Shown: one piece after another, positions 1 to 7,736 of the stretch
How positions within the stretch are numbered: the stretch's first letter is position 1
Layout: every line of letters starts with the position of its first letter
Source: Pancytospora philotis
Taxonomy: Eukaryota; Microsporidia
NCBI GenBank assembly: GCA_023647555.1
Contig: JALRLY010000204.1
Location: 1-15,740 of the forward strand
Length of the DNA stretch: 15,740 nt
Reading direction: 5' to 3'
Program-made: the position numbers and the translations under genes
Notes under the pieces: generated by a model
The model's input: the letters and a program-made list of their open reading frames with translations, nothing else
Databases searched by the model: none
Told to the model about the DNA's origin: nothing

Positions 1-1170
1 GAAAATGGCGCAAAGGATAGTAATGCGCGTTTCAACAGCGCCTGGCAGAAGCGCGGCGGCGAGTCGCAGGGCCGCGACGCGTCCAGCACGATAATAAAGG
101 GCCAGAAGATCCTCGACGAGCTCGACCGCATGGGCATCAAGCGCGCGGAGTACAAAACGGCGGTGCGCAGCATTGCGGACCACGAGGACGCGCGCACGCT
201 GCTCAGCCTGGCGACGATGCAGCTGCTGGACGGGATCGAGAAGGTGTTCGACATGCTCGAGGGCGGCGCGGAGTCCTACGCGTTCTGCTTCCAGCACTGG
301 CCGGAGGAGGCGCGCTACGCGATCAACATCTGGCTGCTGGACCCGAGCGTGGTCTTCGGGCCGCTCGTGAAGCGCGTGCACGCGATCGCGCTGCTCTCCG
401 GCACGCTCACGCCGTTCGCCTCGTTCACGAGCGAGCTGCGCCACACGTTCGGCCACCAGCTCGTCGCGCCGCACGTGCTCAAGGACGAGCGCGTCTTCGT
501 GGCGAGCATCAGCAAGGGCCACCTCGGGCGCGAGCTCTGCGGGACGTACCAGACCGCGGAGACGAAGGAGTACCTGGACCAGATCGTGGGGATCGTCAAG
601 GACGTGGCGGCGCGCGTGGGCAGCACCGGCGGCGTGCTCGTGTTCGTGCCGAACTACGCGTTCCTCGGGAAGCTGGCGAAGCGGCTCGCGGGCGCGATCG
701 CGGAGCCGCGCGCGGGCGGCGGCGCCGAGTTCGACCGCGCGCTCCGGCAGTTCCAGGGGCGCATCGCGCAGAAGCAGGAGGCCGTGATGCTGTGCGTGTA
801 CCGCGGCAAGGCGTCGGAGGGCCTCAACTTCCAGGACTCGTACGCGCGCGCGGTGATCGCGATCGGGATTCCGTACCCGTCGATCCGCGACCCGCAGATC
901 CAGCTCAAGAAGGAGTACAACGATCGCAACAGCACGTACAACGGGCGGCAGTGGTACGAGGCGCAGGCGTACCGCGCGATGAACCAGGCGCTGGGCCGTG
1001 CGATCCGGCACGCCAACGACTGGGGCGCGATCTTCCTGCTGGACAGCAGGCTGGCCGAGCCGCGCGCGCAGCAGTCGCTCTCGTCGTGGGTGTCGCGCAA
1101 CATCCGCCGCTACGAGCACTACGCGGCCTCCTGCGACGAGCTCGATGCGTTCGTGAACAGGAACAAGTAG
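1..1170 (+). CDS. FANCJ/BRIP1-like DNA helicase, C-terminal part (5' end outside window)
   Basis: Superfamily 2, XPD/Rad3-type iron-sulfur DNA helicase, expected to unwind DNA 5'-3' during repair and replication in the nucleus. The frame is open from base 1, so 389 residues of the C-terminal helicase domain are visible; the Walker motifs and Fe-S cluster lie outside the window. Visible motifs, numbered from base 1, are SGTLTPFASF at about 133-142, the motif V block KASEGLNF followed by ARAVIAIGIPYP at about 271-293, and motif VI QALGRAIRHANDWGA at about 329-343. The block GRQWYEAQAYRAMNQALGR and the DWGA ending match FANCJ/BRIP1 better than RTEL1 (which has DYGA) or Chl1/DDX11; that subfamily call is from family knowledge, not a tree. 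The protein ends soon after the helicase domain, so the long C-terminal tail of vertebrate FANCJ is absent. It converges on the HIT gene with about 160 bp between stops. Confidence 0.88.
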   Translation, partial: ENGAKDSNARFNSAWQKRGGESQGRDASSTIIKGQKILDELDRMGIKRAEYKTAVRSIADHEDARTLLSLATMQLLDGIEKVFDMLEGGAESYAFCFQHWPEEARYAINIWLLDPSVVFGPLVKRVHAIALLSGTLTPFASFTSELRHTFGHQLVAPHVLKDERVFVASISKGHLGRELCGTYQTAETKEYLDQIVGIVKDVAARVGSTGGVLVFVPNYAFLGKLAKRLAGAIAEPRAGGGAEFDRALRQFQGRIAQKQEAVMLCVYRGKASEGLNFQDSYARAVIAIGIPYPSIRDPQIQLKKEYNDRNSTYNGRQWYEAQAYRAMNQALGRAIRHANDWGAIFLLDSRLAEPRAQQSLSSWVSRNIRRYEHYAASCDELDAFVNRNK

Positions 1171-1332
1171 CGTTGCAGATTGTGGTGGGGCTGCTGCGGT
1201 GGCCCGGGCCTGTCCGTATATAAATCATTTTATATTCACAACCTTTTTTCTTTATTGTTAAGATTAATAATAGCTGTTGTATCAGGAAACACATTTGAGC
1301 ATCATCATTTAAAAATAAAATTAGGATTGAAT

Positions 1333-1725
1333 TTACTTATGCATCTCGCGCTTGATCTTCTGCACCAGCTCCTTGTACTCATCATCGCTCATCTTGATCT
1401 CGCTCCCGCCCTCGAGCCGCAGCGCACCAGTCGAGTCGGCGGCCACCAGGTGGAAGTGACAGTGCGGCACCAGCTGGCCGTGCCCGTTGTTCTGCAGCAC
1501 GTTGTACCGCTTGATCCCGAGCATGCGCACCAGCGACTTGATGGTCGCGACGGCGCTGCCGAGCACCGCGTTGTCGTACATGTGCATCATCTCGTGGTGC
1601 TCCTTGGGAATCACAAGCAGATGCATCCTGCTGTACGGGTTCCGGTCCACGATGGCGTACACCGTCTCGTTCTCGTATATAATGTTATCCTTCACGCTCT
1701 GTAGTTGGCAGAATATGCAGCTCAT
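1333..1725 (-). CDS. HIT (histidine triad) family nucleotide-binding protein, HINT-like
   Basis: A 130-residue histidine triad protein. HINT relatives hydrolyse nucleoside phosphoramidates, and other HIT branches hydrolyse dinucleoside polyphosphates. The signature H-x-H-x-H is present as VPHCHFHLVA (His88, His90, His92), with the catalytic middle histidine intact. The N-terminal CIFC (Cys3, Cys6) is the usual zinc-type start of many HIT proteins. The block RMHLLVIPKEHH at about 33-44 is the conserved beta-hairpin before the helix. Length is normal for a full HINT-like protein. The ATG is directly preceded by CCC, and a TTTATA element begins 27 nt upstream, which supports this start. The exact substrate cannot be told from sequence. 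Confidence 0.93.
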   Translation of the reverse strand: MSCIFCQLQSVKDNIIYENETVYAIVDRNPYSRMHLLVIPKEHHEMMHMYDNAVLGSAVATIKSLVRMLGIKRYNVLQNNGHGQLVPHCHFHLVAADSTGALRLEGGSEIKMSDDEYKELVQKIKREMHK

Positions 1726-1754
1726 GGGTCAAAGTTTTGCAGCAGCTATAAATA
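1726..1754 (-). promoter_or_regulatory. HIT gene start signals (TATA-like plus CCC)
   Basis: Reading the minus strand, TATTTATAG covers 1754-1746, with TTTATA beginning 27 nt upstream of the A of the ATG. CCC at 1728-1726 touches the ATG. The spacing leaves almost no 5' leader, as expected in Microsporidia. Confidence 0.55.
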
Positions 1755-1787
1755 GCGATGGTGTATGATAAATAGGATAGGTTGTAT

Positions 1788-1826
1788 GGACGGTACGTGC
1801 ATATAAACTTGTATGATGTACCGTCT
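1788..1826. other. Hairpin-forming inverted repeat
   Basis: GACGGTAC at 1789-1796 is the exact reverse complement of GTACCGTC at 1818-1825; a G-T pair can extend it by one. Inside it CATA (1800-1803) can pair with TATG (1812-1815) around an 8-nt loop. The function is unknown: it could be a structured RNA, a palindromic binding site, or chance. Confidence 0.45.
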
Positions 1827-2081
1827 ATGCCCACTTAAAGCACCTTTGCGCCATGAGAATGCCCATGATGGCATCCATCAATTGATCAAAAATTCGTCAT
1901 AGCCCGTATGCAGCCTGGAGAGCAAACGCAGTAAGCCTGACGAGCAGATTGCATACAAACCCAGGAATATGTTGATGCAGCAGGAATGCAAATACGCAGA
2001 GCAGACTGGACAGCCAGATGCCTAGCAAAAATGCCGCAGTCCTGGTTAAGAAAAAATTACCAATGCGCCCAGCAAAAATTC

Positions 2082-2151
2082 CTTGCACAGTTACAGATGC
2101 ACAATTGCTGATGCACAATTGCAGATGCACAATTGCAGATGCACAGTTATA
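2082..2151. repeat. Five-unit 14-bp tandem repeat
   Basis: Five consecutive 14-bp units lie at 2082-2095, 2096-2109, 2110-2123, 2124-2137 and 2138-2151. The three inner units are GATGCACAATTGC followed by T or A. The two outer units are diverged and share GCACAGTTA in place of GCACAATTG. The array sits about 90 bp beyond the ubiquitin-eS31 stop. Confidence 0.85.
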
Positions 2152-2242
2152 GACACAAGCACCCGGGATATACGCACCCCAACACTGGCAGTGAAAACCA
2201 CAATCAACAAACAAACACAAACATGCTGCGTAAACCATTCAT

Positions 2243-2872
<630 letters not shown>

Positions 2873-3051
2873 TCACGGAGCGGCGCGCTGGCTGGCAAAC
2901 GCCGCCCGTCTGAAAAATCTTCCGAGGCGGCTGTAAAATCAGATTTAACGGGCTGAAAGCCAAGGAACGGCTAGCGCATCTAATAAAATCACGTAAGCTA
3001 ATATGCTTTTACTATACAGATGTTACTCTGCTGTGTCAGCCTTCCTGTAGC

Positions 3052-3079
3052 TTTGTACTAGCGCCACAGGCTAGTCAAA
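3052..3079. other. Stable hairpin with one-base bulge
   Basis: TTTG (3052-3055), a bulged T (3056) and ACTAGC (3057-3062) pair with GCTAGT (3070-3075) and CAAA (3076-3079) around a 7-nt loop, giving 10 pairs with one bulge. It lies in a long gene-free divergent region. The function is unknown. Confidence 0.4.
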
Positions 3080-3262
3080 TGGTGTATTCAAACAGTGCCT
3101 GGACGGCATTGCGTTATAAAAGCTGCTTTTAAAGCCGTTTACCTTTAAGCTCTGCATATTGGCATAGCAGCCAGGCATCTCATTGCACTTCAAGTTGTCC
3201 AGTCACCCTTTATACATGCGGTCCAACCGCCCAATCCACTGCTTCACGGCCCCTTTCGCCCA

Positions 3263-3289
3263 TTGTTAAACGCGGCTGCGCGGAGGCCC
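3263..3289 (+). promoter_or_regulatory. Start signals of the 3290 gene
   Basis: TTGTTAAAC begins 27 nt upstream of the ATG, a weak AT-rich element, and CCC at 3287-3289 touches the ATG. Confidence 0.35.
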
Positions 3290-3880
3290 ATGCGCATAAA
3301 GGAGCCCGCGTTCGTTCTGCTGTGGCTCGGCCGCGCGCTGGGCGAAAATGGCGCCATCGACATCGTAGAGTCGCACGCCACCAGCTACCTCGACCAACCG
3401 CACGTGTCCGTGGCGTTCTTCGCCAAGGAGCCGCTCGAGCACAGCGCGGTGAGCAGCCTGAAGGTGGGCATCGCCAGGGAGGAGGACGCCAGACAGGCGA
3501 CGGCGGGCGCCAGCGGGCGGCAGCAGCTGGTCAGCTACGTGGTGCACAACGCCGTCACGGCCGACGTCCCGCGGCGCATGCTGCAGGAGGGCGCCGTGTA
3601 CTCCTTCGGCCTCGAGACCGACAAGGGCCCCGTGCACTACACGGTGCTCTGGCGCTACAGCGGCCGCGAGCTCGTGGAGGCCTACTACGGCCGCGAGGAG
3701 CAGGCCAAGTTCCTGCTGTACATGAAGTTCCTGGGCGCCTACGTCTTCCTCTCCTCGGCGCTCATCCTGGCGCTCGGCGTGGCGCTGGATGCCAGGCGCC
3801 GCTGCCGCAAGAAGCTCGACGAGATCAACTCGGTGATCCACTCGATCCAGATGAGCGCGGCTGCGGAGAATGAGGAGTAG
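3290..3880 (+). CDS. Single-pass membrane protein of unknown function
   Basis: A 196-residue protein that I do not recognise. It begins with a weak, moderately hydrophobic N-terminus (residues 3-17) that may be a signal peptide. About 120 polar residues follow, then one clear membrane segment at about 147-166 (FLGAYVFLSSALILALGVAL), a basic stop-transfer stretch (DARRRCRKK) and a short acidic tail. This suggests a type I membrane protein, perhaps of the ER or Golgi. It lacks the cysteine pair and FF/KK tail expected of p24 proteins, so that call was not made. The ATG at 3290 is directly preceded by CCC; the in-frame TTG at 3263 is not a plausible start. Third codon positions are strongly G/C, like the sure genes. 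AATAAA follows the stop at about 3914. Confidence 0.8.
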   Translation: MRIKEPAFVLLWLGRALGENGAIDIVESHATSYLDQPHVSVAFFAKEPLEHSAVSSLKVGIAREEDARQATAGASGRQQLVSYVVHNAVTADVPRRMLQEGAVYSFGLETDKGPVHYTVLWRYSGRELVEAYYGREEQAKFLLYMKFLGAYVFLSSALILALGVALDARRRCRKKLDEINSVIHSIQMSAAAENEE

Positions 3881-4130
3881 AATGGGCGATTCGCTGCTTT
3901 CTTCGAGGTATGGTAAATAAACGCATTCTTTATTGATGATGTAGAAAGTTTCCGCACATGTGCAGTCTGAATGATTAATGCAGCTGCTCTATCTGCTGTT
4001 TTTATAACTAGATTTTTTAGTGCGCTGCTATTTTAGACAAAACTGTATGCCATAATACATCTGCATCTGCCTCGCTCCCAAGTATTCCCACCATCCATTT
4101 ACTCTTGTCCGCCCTCCGCAACTTTTTCTG

Positions 4131-4139
4131 CAAAATTTC
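4131..4139 (+). promoter_or_regulatory. AT-rich start element of ERB1
   Basis: AAAATTT at 4132-4138 begins 26 nt upstream of the ATG, in an otherwise GC-rich leader. It occupies the position that TATA-like strings hold before neighbouring genes. Confidence 0.4.
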
Positions 4140-4157
4140 GCACGGCCGCCAGCCGTT

Positions 4158-5543
4158 ATGGACCGCATCAACAGCTTCCTCGACAAGCGCCCCACGAAGC
4201 ACCGGAAGATCCTGCGCCACAACGGCAACGCCTACGAGATAACCAAGCAGGACCTCAAGACCGTCCGCGCGTACCGCTCGCGCGTCTGCCTGGACAAGAC
4301 GTACGTCGGCCGCATGCCGCCCGACTTGCGCTTCTCCGCCACGCCCGGCGAGGCGCTGCCCGCGAAGGAGAAGAAGGACAACGCCGCGCTGTACATCAAG
4401 AAGGCACAGCGCTACTTCGAGCTGCATCCGCTGCGCAGGCGCGTGGACGAGCCCAAGAACGCGATCGTGGACGCGTGGGAGGACGACACCGCCGAGACGC
4501 TCCGCGGCTACCGCCAGGAGTGGGTGTACTCGATCAAGGACCAGTACAACACGCCGGTCGAGCAGTGCGCGTTCACGCGCGAGCATCTGGAGGCGGAGCT
4601 GCGCCGCGTGTTCCTGCAGCAGTTCCGGCCGCGCGAGGTCAAGGAGAAGACGATCGACGAGCTGCTGCCGAAGCTGCCGGACCCGGCGGAGCTGCGGCCG
4701 TTCCCGGAGGAGGTCGCCGGTGTGTGGCGGCTCGAGGGGAAGAAGTACCTGCACGGCGAGTGCGTCTGCGCCGTCGTCGATGCGGCCGTGCGCGTGGTGG
4801 ATCTGCGCTGCGGCAAGACGGTGCACGCGAGCGAGCTCCCCGAGGCCGTGCGGCACGTTGCGTTCGACGAGAACGGCAGCGTGTACGCATCGACCGAGAA
4901 GCGCATCTACCGGCTGTACGCCCGGGACGGCACGGCTGCGCGCCGGCCCGATGCGGGCATCTTCGGCGCTGAGCAGCGCGTGCTGCTCCTCGACTCCCCT
5001 GCGCCGGTCAAGGACTTCAGCGTCAGCAACGGCGCGCTGGCTGCGCTGACCGCGAAGACCGTCAATCTGTACGAGATCAGCGGTGCCGAGCTCGTGCACG
5101 CCAAGCGCTTCGTCGCGAAGTACGAGAATCCGAACCGGGTCAAGATCTTCGACGGCGCCGTGCACGTCTCGACGGCCAACGGGCTGCTGATCGAGGCGCC
5201 CGAGCACGGCGACATCAAGTCGCTCAACTACGTGATAGACTTCGCGTACCGGAACAGCAAGCTGTACGTGATCAACAACCTCAATAGGCTGATCGTCATT
5301 GCGGCCGACGGCTGCATCAAGAAGAACATCGTGCAGCCACAGATGGGTCGTGCCATCCGGATCCATTCTGCCTTGAATCTGCTGGCCATCATGTTCTCCG
5401 AGGAGATCGGCATCTACAAGCACGTGGGCGGCGAGTACGTGCCAGCCAAGACGCTTGTCGGGCGCTACAAGAGCATCGAGTGGCACCCCATGATGCCGTG
5501 GCTCTACGCTGGGAAGAACTCGAAGGTTGTGCTTTACACCTAA
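4158..5543 (+). CDS. ERB1: Ribosome biogenesis protein Erb1/BOP1, compact form
   Basis: The nucleolar factor Erb1/BOP1 works with Ytm1/WDR12 and Nop7/Pes1 in 60S subunit maturation. The 461-residue product has a BOP1 N-terminal domain (about 25-190) and a C-terminal beta-propeller (about 190-461). Diagnostic points are YFELHPLRRR at about 86-95, the run LLPKLPDPAELRPFP at about 169-183 where the family has the PKLP-x-P-x-(D/E)-L-x-P-(F/Y)-P motif, and the C-terminal WHPMMPWLYAG...VVLYT, matching the WHP-x2-PW and (L/F)(Y/F)T ending of BOP1. It is much shorter than yeast or human Erb1/BOP1 (over 700 residues), lacking the acidic N-terminus, and its WD repeats are eroded. AAAATTT begins 26 nt upstream of the ATG. 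RabGGTase alpha follows on the same strand after 97 bp. Confidence 0.87.
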   Translation: MDRINSFLDKRPTKHRKILRHNGNAYEITKQDLKTVRAYRSRVCLDKTYVGRMPPDLRFSATPGEALPAKEKKDNAALYIKKAQRYFELHPLRRRVDEPKNAIVDAWEDDTAETLRGYRQEWVYSIKDQYNTPVEQCAFTREHLEAELRRVFLQQFRPREVKEKTIDELLPKLPDPAELRPFPEEVAGVWRLEGKKYLHGECVCAVVDAAVRVVDLRCGKTVHASELPEAVRHVAFDENGSVYASTEKRIYRLYARDGTAARRPDAGIFGAEQRVLLLDSPAPVKDFSVSNGALAALTAKTVNLYEISGAELVHAKRFVAKYENPNRVKIFDGAVHVSTANGLLIEAPEHGDIKSLNYVIDFAYRNSKLYVINNLNRLIVIAADGCIKKNIVQPQMGRAIRIHSALNLLAIMFSEEIGIYKHVGGEYVPAKTLVGRYKSIEWHPMMPWLYAGKNSKVVLYT

Positions 5544-5612
5544 GGCAATGTAATATTCTGCTGAGCATTAAAATTATCGTTGATTTTATCTTATTTATGA
5601 TTCTATTACCGC

Positions 5613-5640
5613 TTTATAACTATTTCATACGTTGTGCCCT
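5613..5640 (+). promoter_or_regulatory. TATA-like element and CCC before BET4
   Basis: TTTATAA at 5613-5619 begins 28 nt upstream of the ATG, and GCCCT abuts the ATG. Confidence 0.55.
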
Positions 5641-6651
5641 ATGATCCGCCACGGCGTCGCTGAGGGCACGGCCCAGGAGGACCGCGAGGCAGTGGAAAGG
5701 TTCATGCAGATCGAGCGGATGGAGGAGGGGACCGCCAGGCACGAGCAGATGGCGGTGGCCAACCCGGACGACTACCGGAGCTGGGGCGTGCTGAAGCGCA
5801 GCATCTGTGGACGCAAGGCGGGCTGGGAGGAGCACAGCCGCCAGCTAGAACTGGCGCAGAACGCGATCGAGGTGAATCCGAAGAGCTACTACCCGTGGCA
5901 CCACAGGCTCTTCGTGTTCGGGCTGCTGCGCGGGGCGGGGACAGACGCCAAGAAGCTCGAGCGGCTGCTGGCGCGCGAGAAGGCGCTCTGCAACGTGCTG
6001 CTGCAGATGGACCCCAGGAACTTCCACTGCTGGAACTACTGCCTGCGCATGCGCCTGCCGATGGCGCTGGACTATTCGAACAGCAGCTCGGTAAACTTCA
6101 GCCTGAGCAGGCATCTGTACGCCGCGGAAGAGACCGCCGGTCCCGGTATCACACTCGAGAGCGCGCTGCGCTTCGTGTACACAGACCCGAACGACGAGAC
6201 TGCGTGGCGCTGTCTGCAGCGCGTAGTGGCTGGGGCGAGGAAGGCGCCGTTCTACATGCGCGTGTACGCCTCCGCTGTGGAGATGATAGCCACCGCGCCC
6301 CTCAACCGCCGCATAGCTTTACCTGCACACGCGATAGTGCAGAGAAGCGAAGCTGAAATCGTGCTGGACGCAGCGAGCATCGAGAGCGCACTGCCCTGCG
6401 ATGTGCGCGGAGATGAAAACGGCCATCTGGTGCTGGAGCGCGAGCGCTGCGCGGCAGTTTACGCTGCAGTCGACGAAATCCTTCGCATGCTCCCCGACTG
6501 CATCTTTGCGCTGAAGCACAGGCTACAAACAACAGCGGACAGGGCAGAGAGGAGCGGCCTGATCGCAAGGCTTATCGAGCTCGATCCGCTGCGCAGGGCC
6601 TTTTATAGCAGCCGCATGGAGCGCTACAGCGAGATATACACAATTAAATAA
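5641..6651 (+). CDS. BET4: Rab geranylgeranyltransferase (GGTase II) alpha subunit, Bet4-like
   Basis: Alpha subunit of the enzyme that attaches geranylgeranyl groups to C-terminal cysteines of Rab GTPases, with a beta subunit and Rab escort protein. The 336-residue product has prenyltransferase alpha (PPTA) repeats: NPDDYRSWGVLKR at about 41-53, NPKSYYPWHHRLF at about 79-91, DPRNFHCWNYCLRM at about 124-137, and a later one at DPNDETAWRCLQRV, about 182-195. NPKSY-x2-WHHR and RNFHCW are typical of the RabGGTase rather than the farnesyltransferase alpha subunit. The expected fourth repeat near 148-160 lacks its tryptophan. No leucine-rich or Ig-like addition is present. The ATG at 5641 follows GCCCT, with TTTATAA beginning 28 nt upstream; the in-frame TTG at 5632 was not used. 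It converges on NAC alpha with 102 bp between stops. Confidence 0.9.
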   Translation: MIRHGVAEGTAQEDREAVERFMQIERMEEGTARHEQMAVANPDDYRSWGVLKRSICGRKAGWEEHSRQLELAQNAIEVNPKSYYPWHHRLFVFGLLRGAGTDAKKLERLLAREKALCNVLLQMDPRNFHCWNYCLRMRLPMALDYSNSSSVNFSLSRHLYAAEETAGPGITLESALRFVYTDPNDETAWRCLQRVVAGARKAPFYMRVYASAVEMIATAPLNRRIALPAHAIVQRSEAEIVLDAASIESALPCDVRGDENGHLVLERERCAAVYAAVDEILRMLPDCIFALKHRLQTTADRAERSGLIARLIELDPLRRAFYSSRMERYSEIYTIK

Positions 6652-6753
6652 TAAGCTATGGTGCTTAATTGAAAAGAGAGTTTCCAGCTTATTCATTCAC
6701 AAAATTCATAAAATTCATAGTGCACAAAATGTTAACAACATCCAGCGGATAAT

Positions 6754-7251
6754 TTATTCTTTCTTGCTCAGCTCGACAAGCGCACTGACCACATCGTAGT
6801 CGGCAGCCTTGAGCGCAGCAACCACATCCTGGCGGGACGCAGAGACCTGCTCCATGATGAGCTTGACATCCGCCTCCTTGATCTGCGGGTCGCTGTCGGC
6901 GGCATCCTCGTGGCTCTCAGCAGCCGCGGCATGGTGCCCGTCGCAGTCGTCGCCGCACTCGTGCGCATCGCCGTCGATCTCGTCGCTCGCCGCGCCGTCC
7001 TGCGGCTTGCCCAGATTCGCGGCGTTCTCCTCGAGCCAGCGCTTGAGATCCTCCAGCCCGATCGACTTCTGGATGTCGCCGAACACCAGCAGATTGTCGG
7101 TGTTGCCGATGCGCACCACGCGCGAGTTCTTGACGTTGAACATCGTGCCGCTGCTCGTGAAGGTGACGGTGTCGGTCTCGATGTCGGAGGTGCCGTATTT
7201 CGCGAAGCGCGACAGTACCGCCTGCTCCCTGCTGCTCAGCTCAGTCGCCAT
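6754..7251 (-). CDS. EGD2: Nascent polypeptide-associated complex alpha subunit
   Basis: NAC alpha pairs with NAC beta at the ribosomal tunnel exit, shields nascent chains and limits mistargeting to the ER. The 165-residue protein has a shortened NAC domain (about 22-65, with IETDTVTFTSSGTMFNVKNS and NTDNLLVFGDIQ) and a C-terminal UBA domain (about 124-162, IKEADVKLIMEQVSASR then ALKAADYDVVSALVEL). That last block is the part that separates NAC alpha from NAC beta. The linker between them is acidic and carries an unusual HECGDDCDGHH cluster at about 97-107. The family's basic RRK-type ribosome-binding N-terminus is not obvious. AAAATTTT lies about 10-17 nt upstream of the ATG, the same class of signal as before ubiquitin-eS31, which fits a translation-related gene. 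Confidence 0.88.
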   Translation of the reverse strand: MATELSSREQAVLSRFAKYGTSDIETDTVTFTSSGTMFNVKNSRVVRIGNTDNLLVFGDIQKSIGLEDLKRWLEENAANLGKPQDGAASDEIDGDAHECGDDCDGHHAAAAESHEDAADSDPQIKEADVKLIMEQVSASRQDVVAALKAADYDVVSALVELSKKE

Positions 7252-7270
7252 GCGGCAGGCAAAATTTTAT
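7252..7270 (-). promoter_or_regulatory. AAATTT-type start signal of NAC alpha
   Basis: On the minus strand ATAAAATTTTGCCTGCCGC precedes the ATG, with AAAATTTT beginning 17 nt upstream. The position matches the ubiquitin-eS31 signal rather than the TATA-like elements of other genes. Confidence 0.5.
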
Positions 7271-7340
7271 TCCTTAATCAAAATTTTGTTGCGGCTGAGC
7301 GGTGCGCTGCCAGAGCTGAAATTGTACGCACGTGGGACTT

Positions 7341-7371
7341 TAAATAAAGGAATACTCTAAATAAAGGAATA
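7341..7371. repeat. Direct repeat TAAATAAAGGAATA, two copies
   Basis: Identical 14-bp copies at 7341-7354 and 7358-7371 are separated by 3 bp (period 17). They lie between the divergent NAC alpha and WOPR genes and could be a paired binding site or simple duplication. Confidence 0.8.
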
Positions 7372-7709
7372 TTTCTGGCTACGATATTTATTTAATTTAA
7401 AAGGGCGATGATGCTCATATGTGTGTTGCACCGACAAAGTGCATATTATAACGTATCGGAGTGCTTCAGAGCAACAGTGTGCATGCTGTTACGCTATGCA
7501 TCTCATGCAACTCCAATGCAGACCTGCCCATGGCTAATGCCGCACCAGCGCCGCCCACGCATGCCTGCGCATTCACGTGCTGCAGCCGCAAATCACAAGC
7601 ACGGACCCCATGCGGCCGCGCAGAAGCAGCTGCCGCTTGGGCCGCAGCAAAAAGACGCGGCGGCCTGATCCCCGGGCCAATAGATCAAGGCTTAAATAAG
7701 CTTAACTGC

Positions 7710-7716
7710 TTTATAA
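7710..7716 (+). promoter_or_regulatory. TATA-like element before WOPR gene
   Basis: TTTATAA begins 27 nt upstream of the ATG at 7737, the spacing seen at other genes here. This is the main reason for choosing that start over the ATG at 7530. Confidence 0.5.
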
Positions 7717-7736
7717 CGCACAGCGGGCCACCGCGC

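Larger units (their letters stand above)
1726..2242. other. Intergenic region between HIT and ubiquitin-eS31 genes (about 517 bp)
   Basis: No gene is supported here. The region holds the HIT promoter, a hairpin at 1788-1826 and a five-unit 14-bp tandem repeat at 2082-2151. A minus-strand open frame at 1897-2238 would encode a hydrophobic 113-residue protein. Its codons lack the strong G/C third-position bias of the neighbouring genes, and its only ATG lies against the ubiquitin stop without the usual upstream signals, so it is not called. Confidence 0.5.
7252..7736. other. Divergent intergenic region, NAC alpha to WOPR gene (about 485 bp)
   Basis: It holds the NAC alpha signal, a 14-bp direct repeat at 7341-7371 and the WOPR TATA-like element. 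The WOPR frame stays open back into this region and contains an ATG at 7530 directly preceded by CCC, so a longer WOPR protein (409 residues) is possible. Another plus-strand frame (7408-7668, 86 codons) has AT-rich sequence and GGG upstream of its ATG, but no recognisable product. Confidence 0.45.

Noticed and set aside
2046..2064. Intron-like string on the minus strand (GTAATTTTTTCTTAACCAG)
   Set aside because: It has a GTAA start, TTAAC branch-like motif and AG end, but at 19 nt it is shorter than known microsporidian introns and joins no ATG-bearing exon.
1897..2238. Hydrophobic 113-codon minus-strand frame
   Set aside because: Codon use lacks the G/C third-position bias, the frame runs through the 14-bp repeats, and the ATG abuts the ubiquitin stop with no local start signals. 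It could still hide a small membrane-protein exon.
3930..3990. C/D snoRNA-like boxes (TGATGAT, CTGA) between the 3290 gene and ERB1
   Set aside because: The final D box is CTGC rather than CTGA, there is no terminal stem, and no guide sequence could be matched to rRNA from this window.
4017..5486. Long 489-codon minus-strand open frame
   Set aside because: It is the mirror of ERB1. Frames of this length arise from the strong G/C third-position bias, and the translation is a low-complexity Val/Leu/Arg mix with no domain, while the plus strand encodes a recognised family.
6699..6722. Short AAAATTCAT repeats between BET4 and NAC alpha
   Set aside because: Two short copies in AT-rich convergent 3' sequence; chance is sufficient.
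7408..7668. 86-codon plus-strand frame with AT-rich sequence and GGG upstream
   Set aside because: Its composition is odd (His, Pro, Ala, Gln), there is no recognisable product, and it overlaps the possible N-terminal extension of the WOPR gene. Not strong enough to call.
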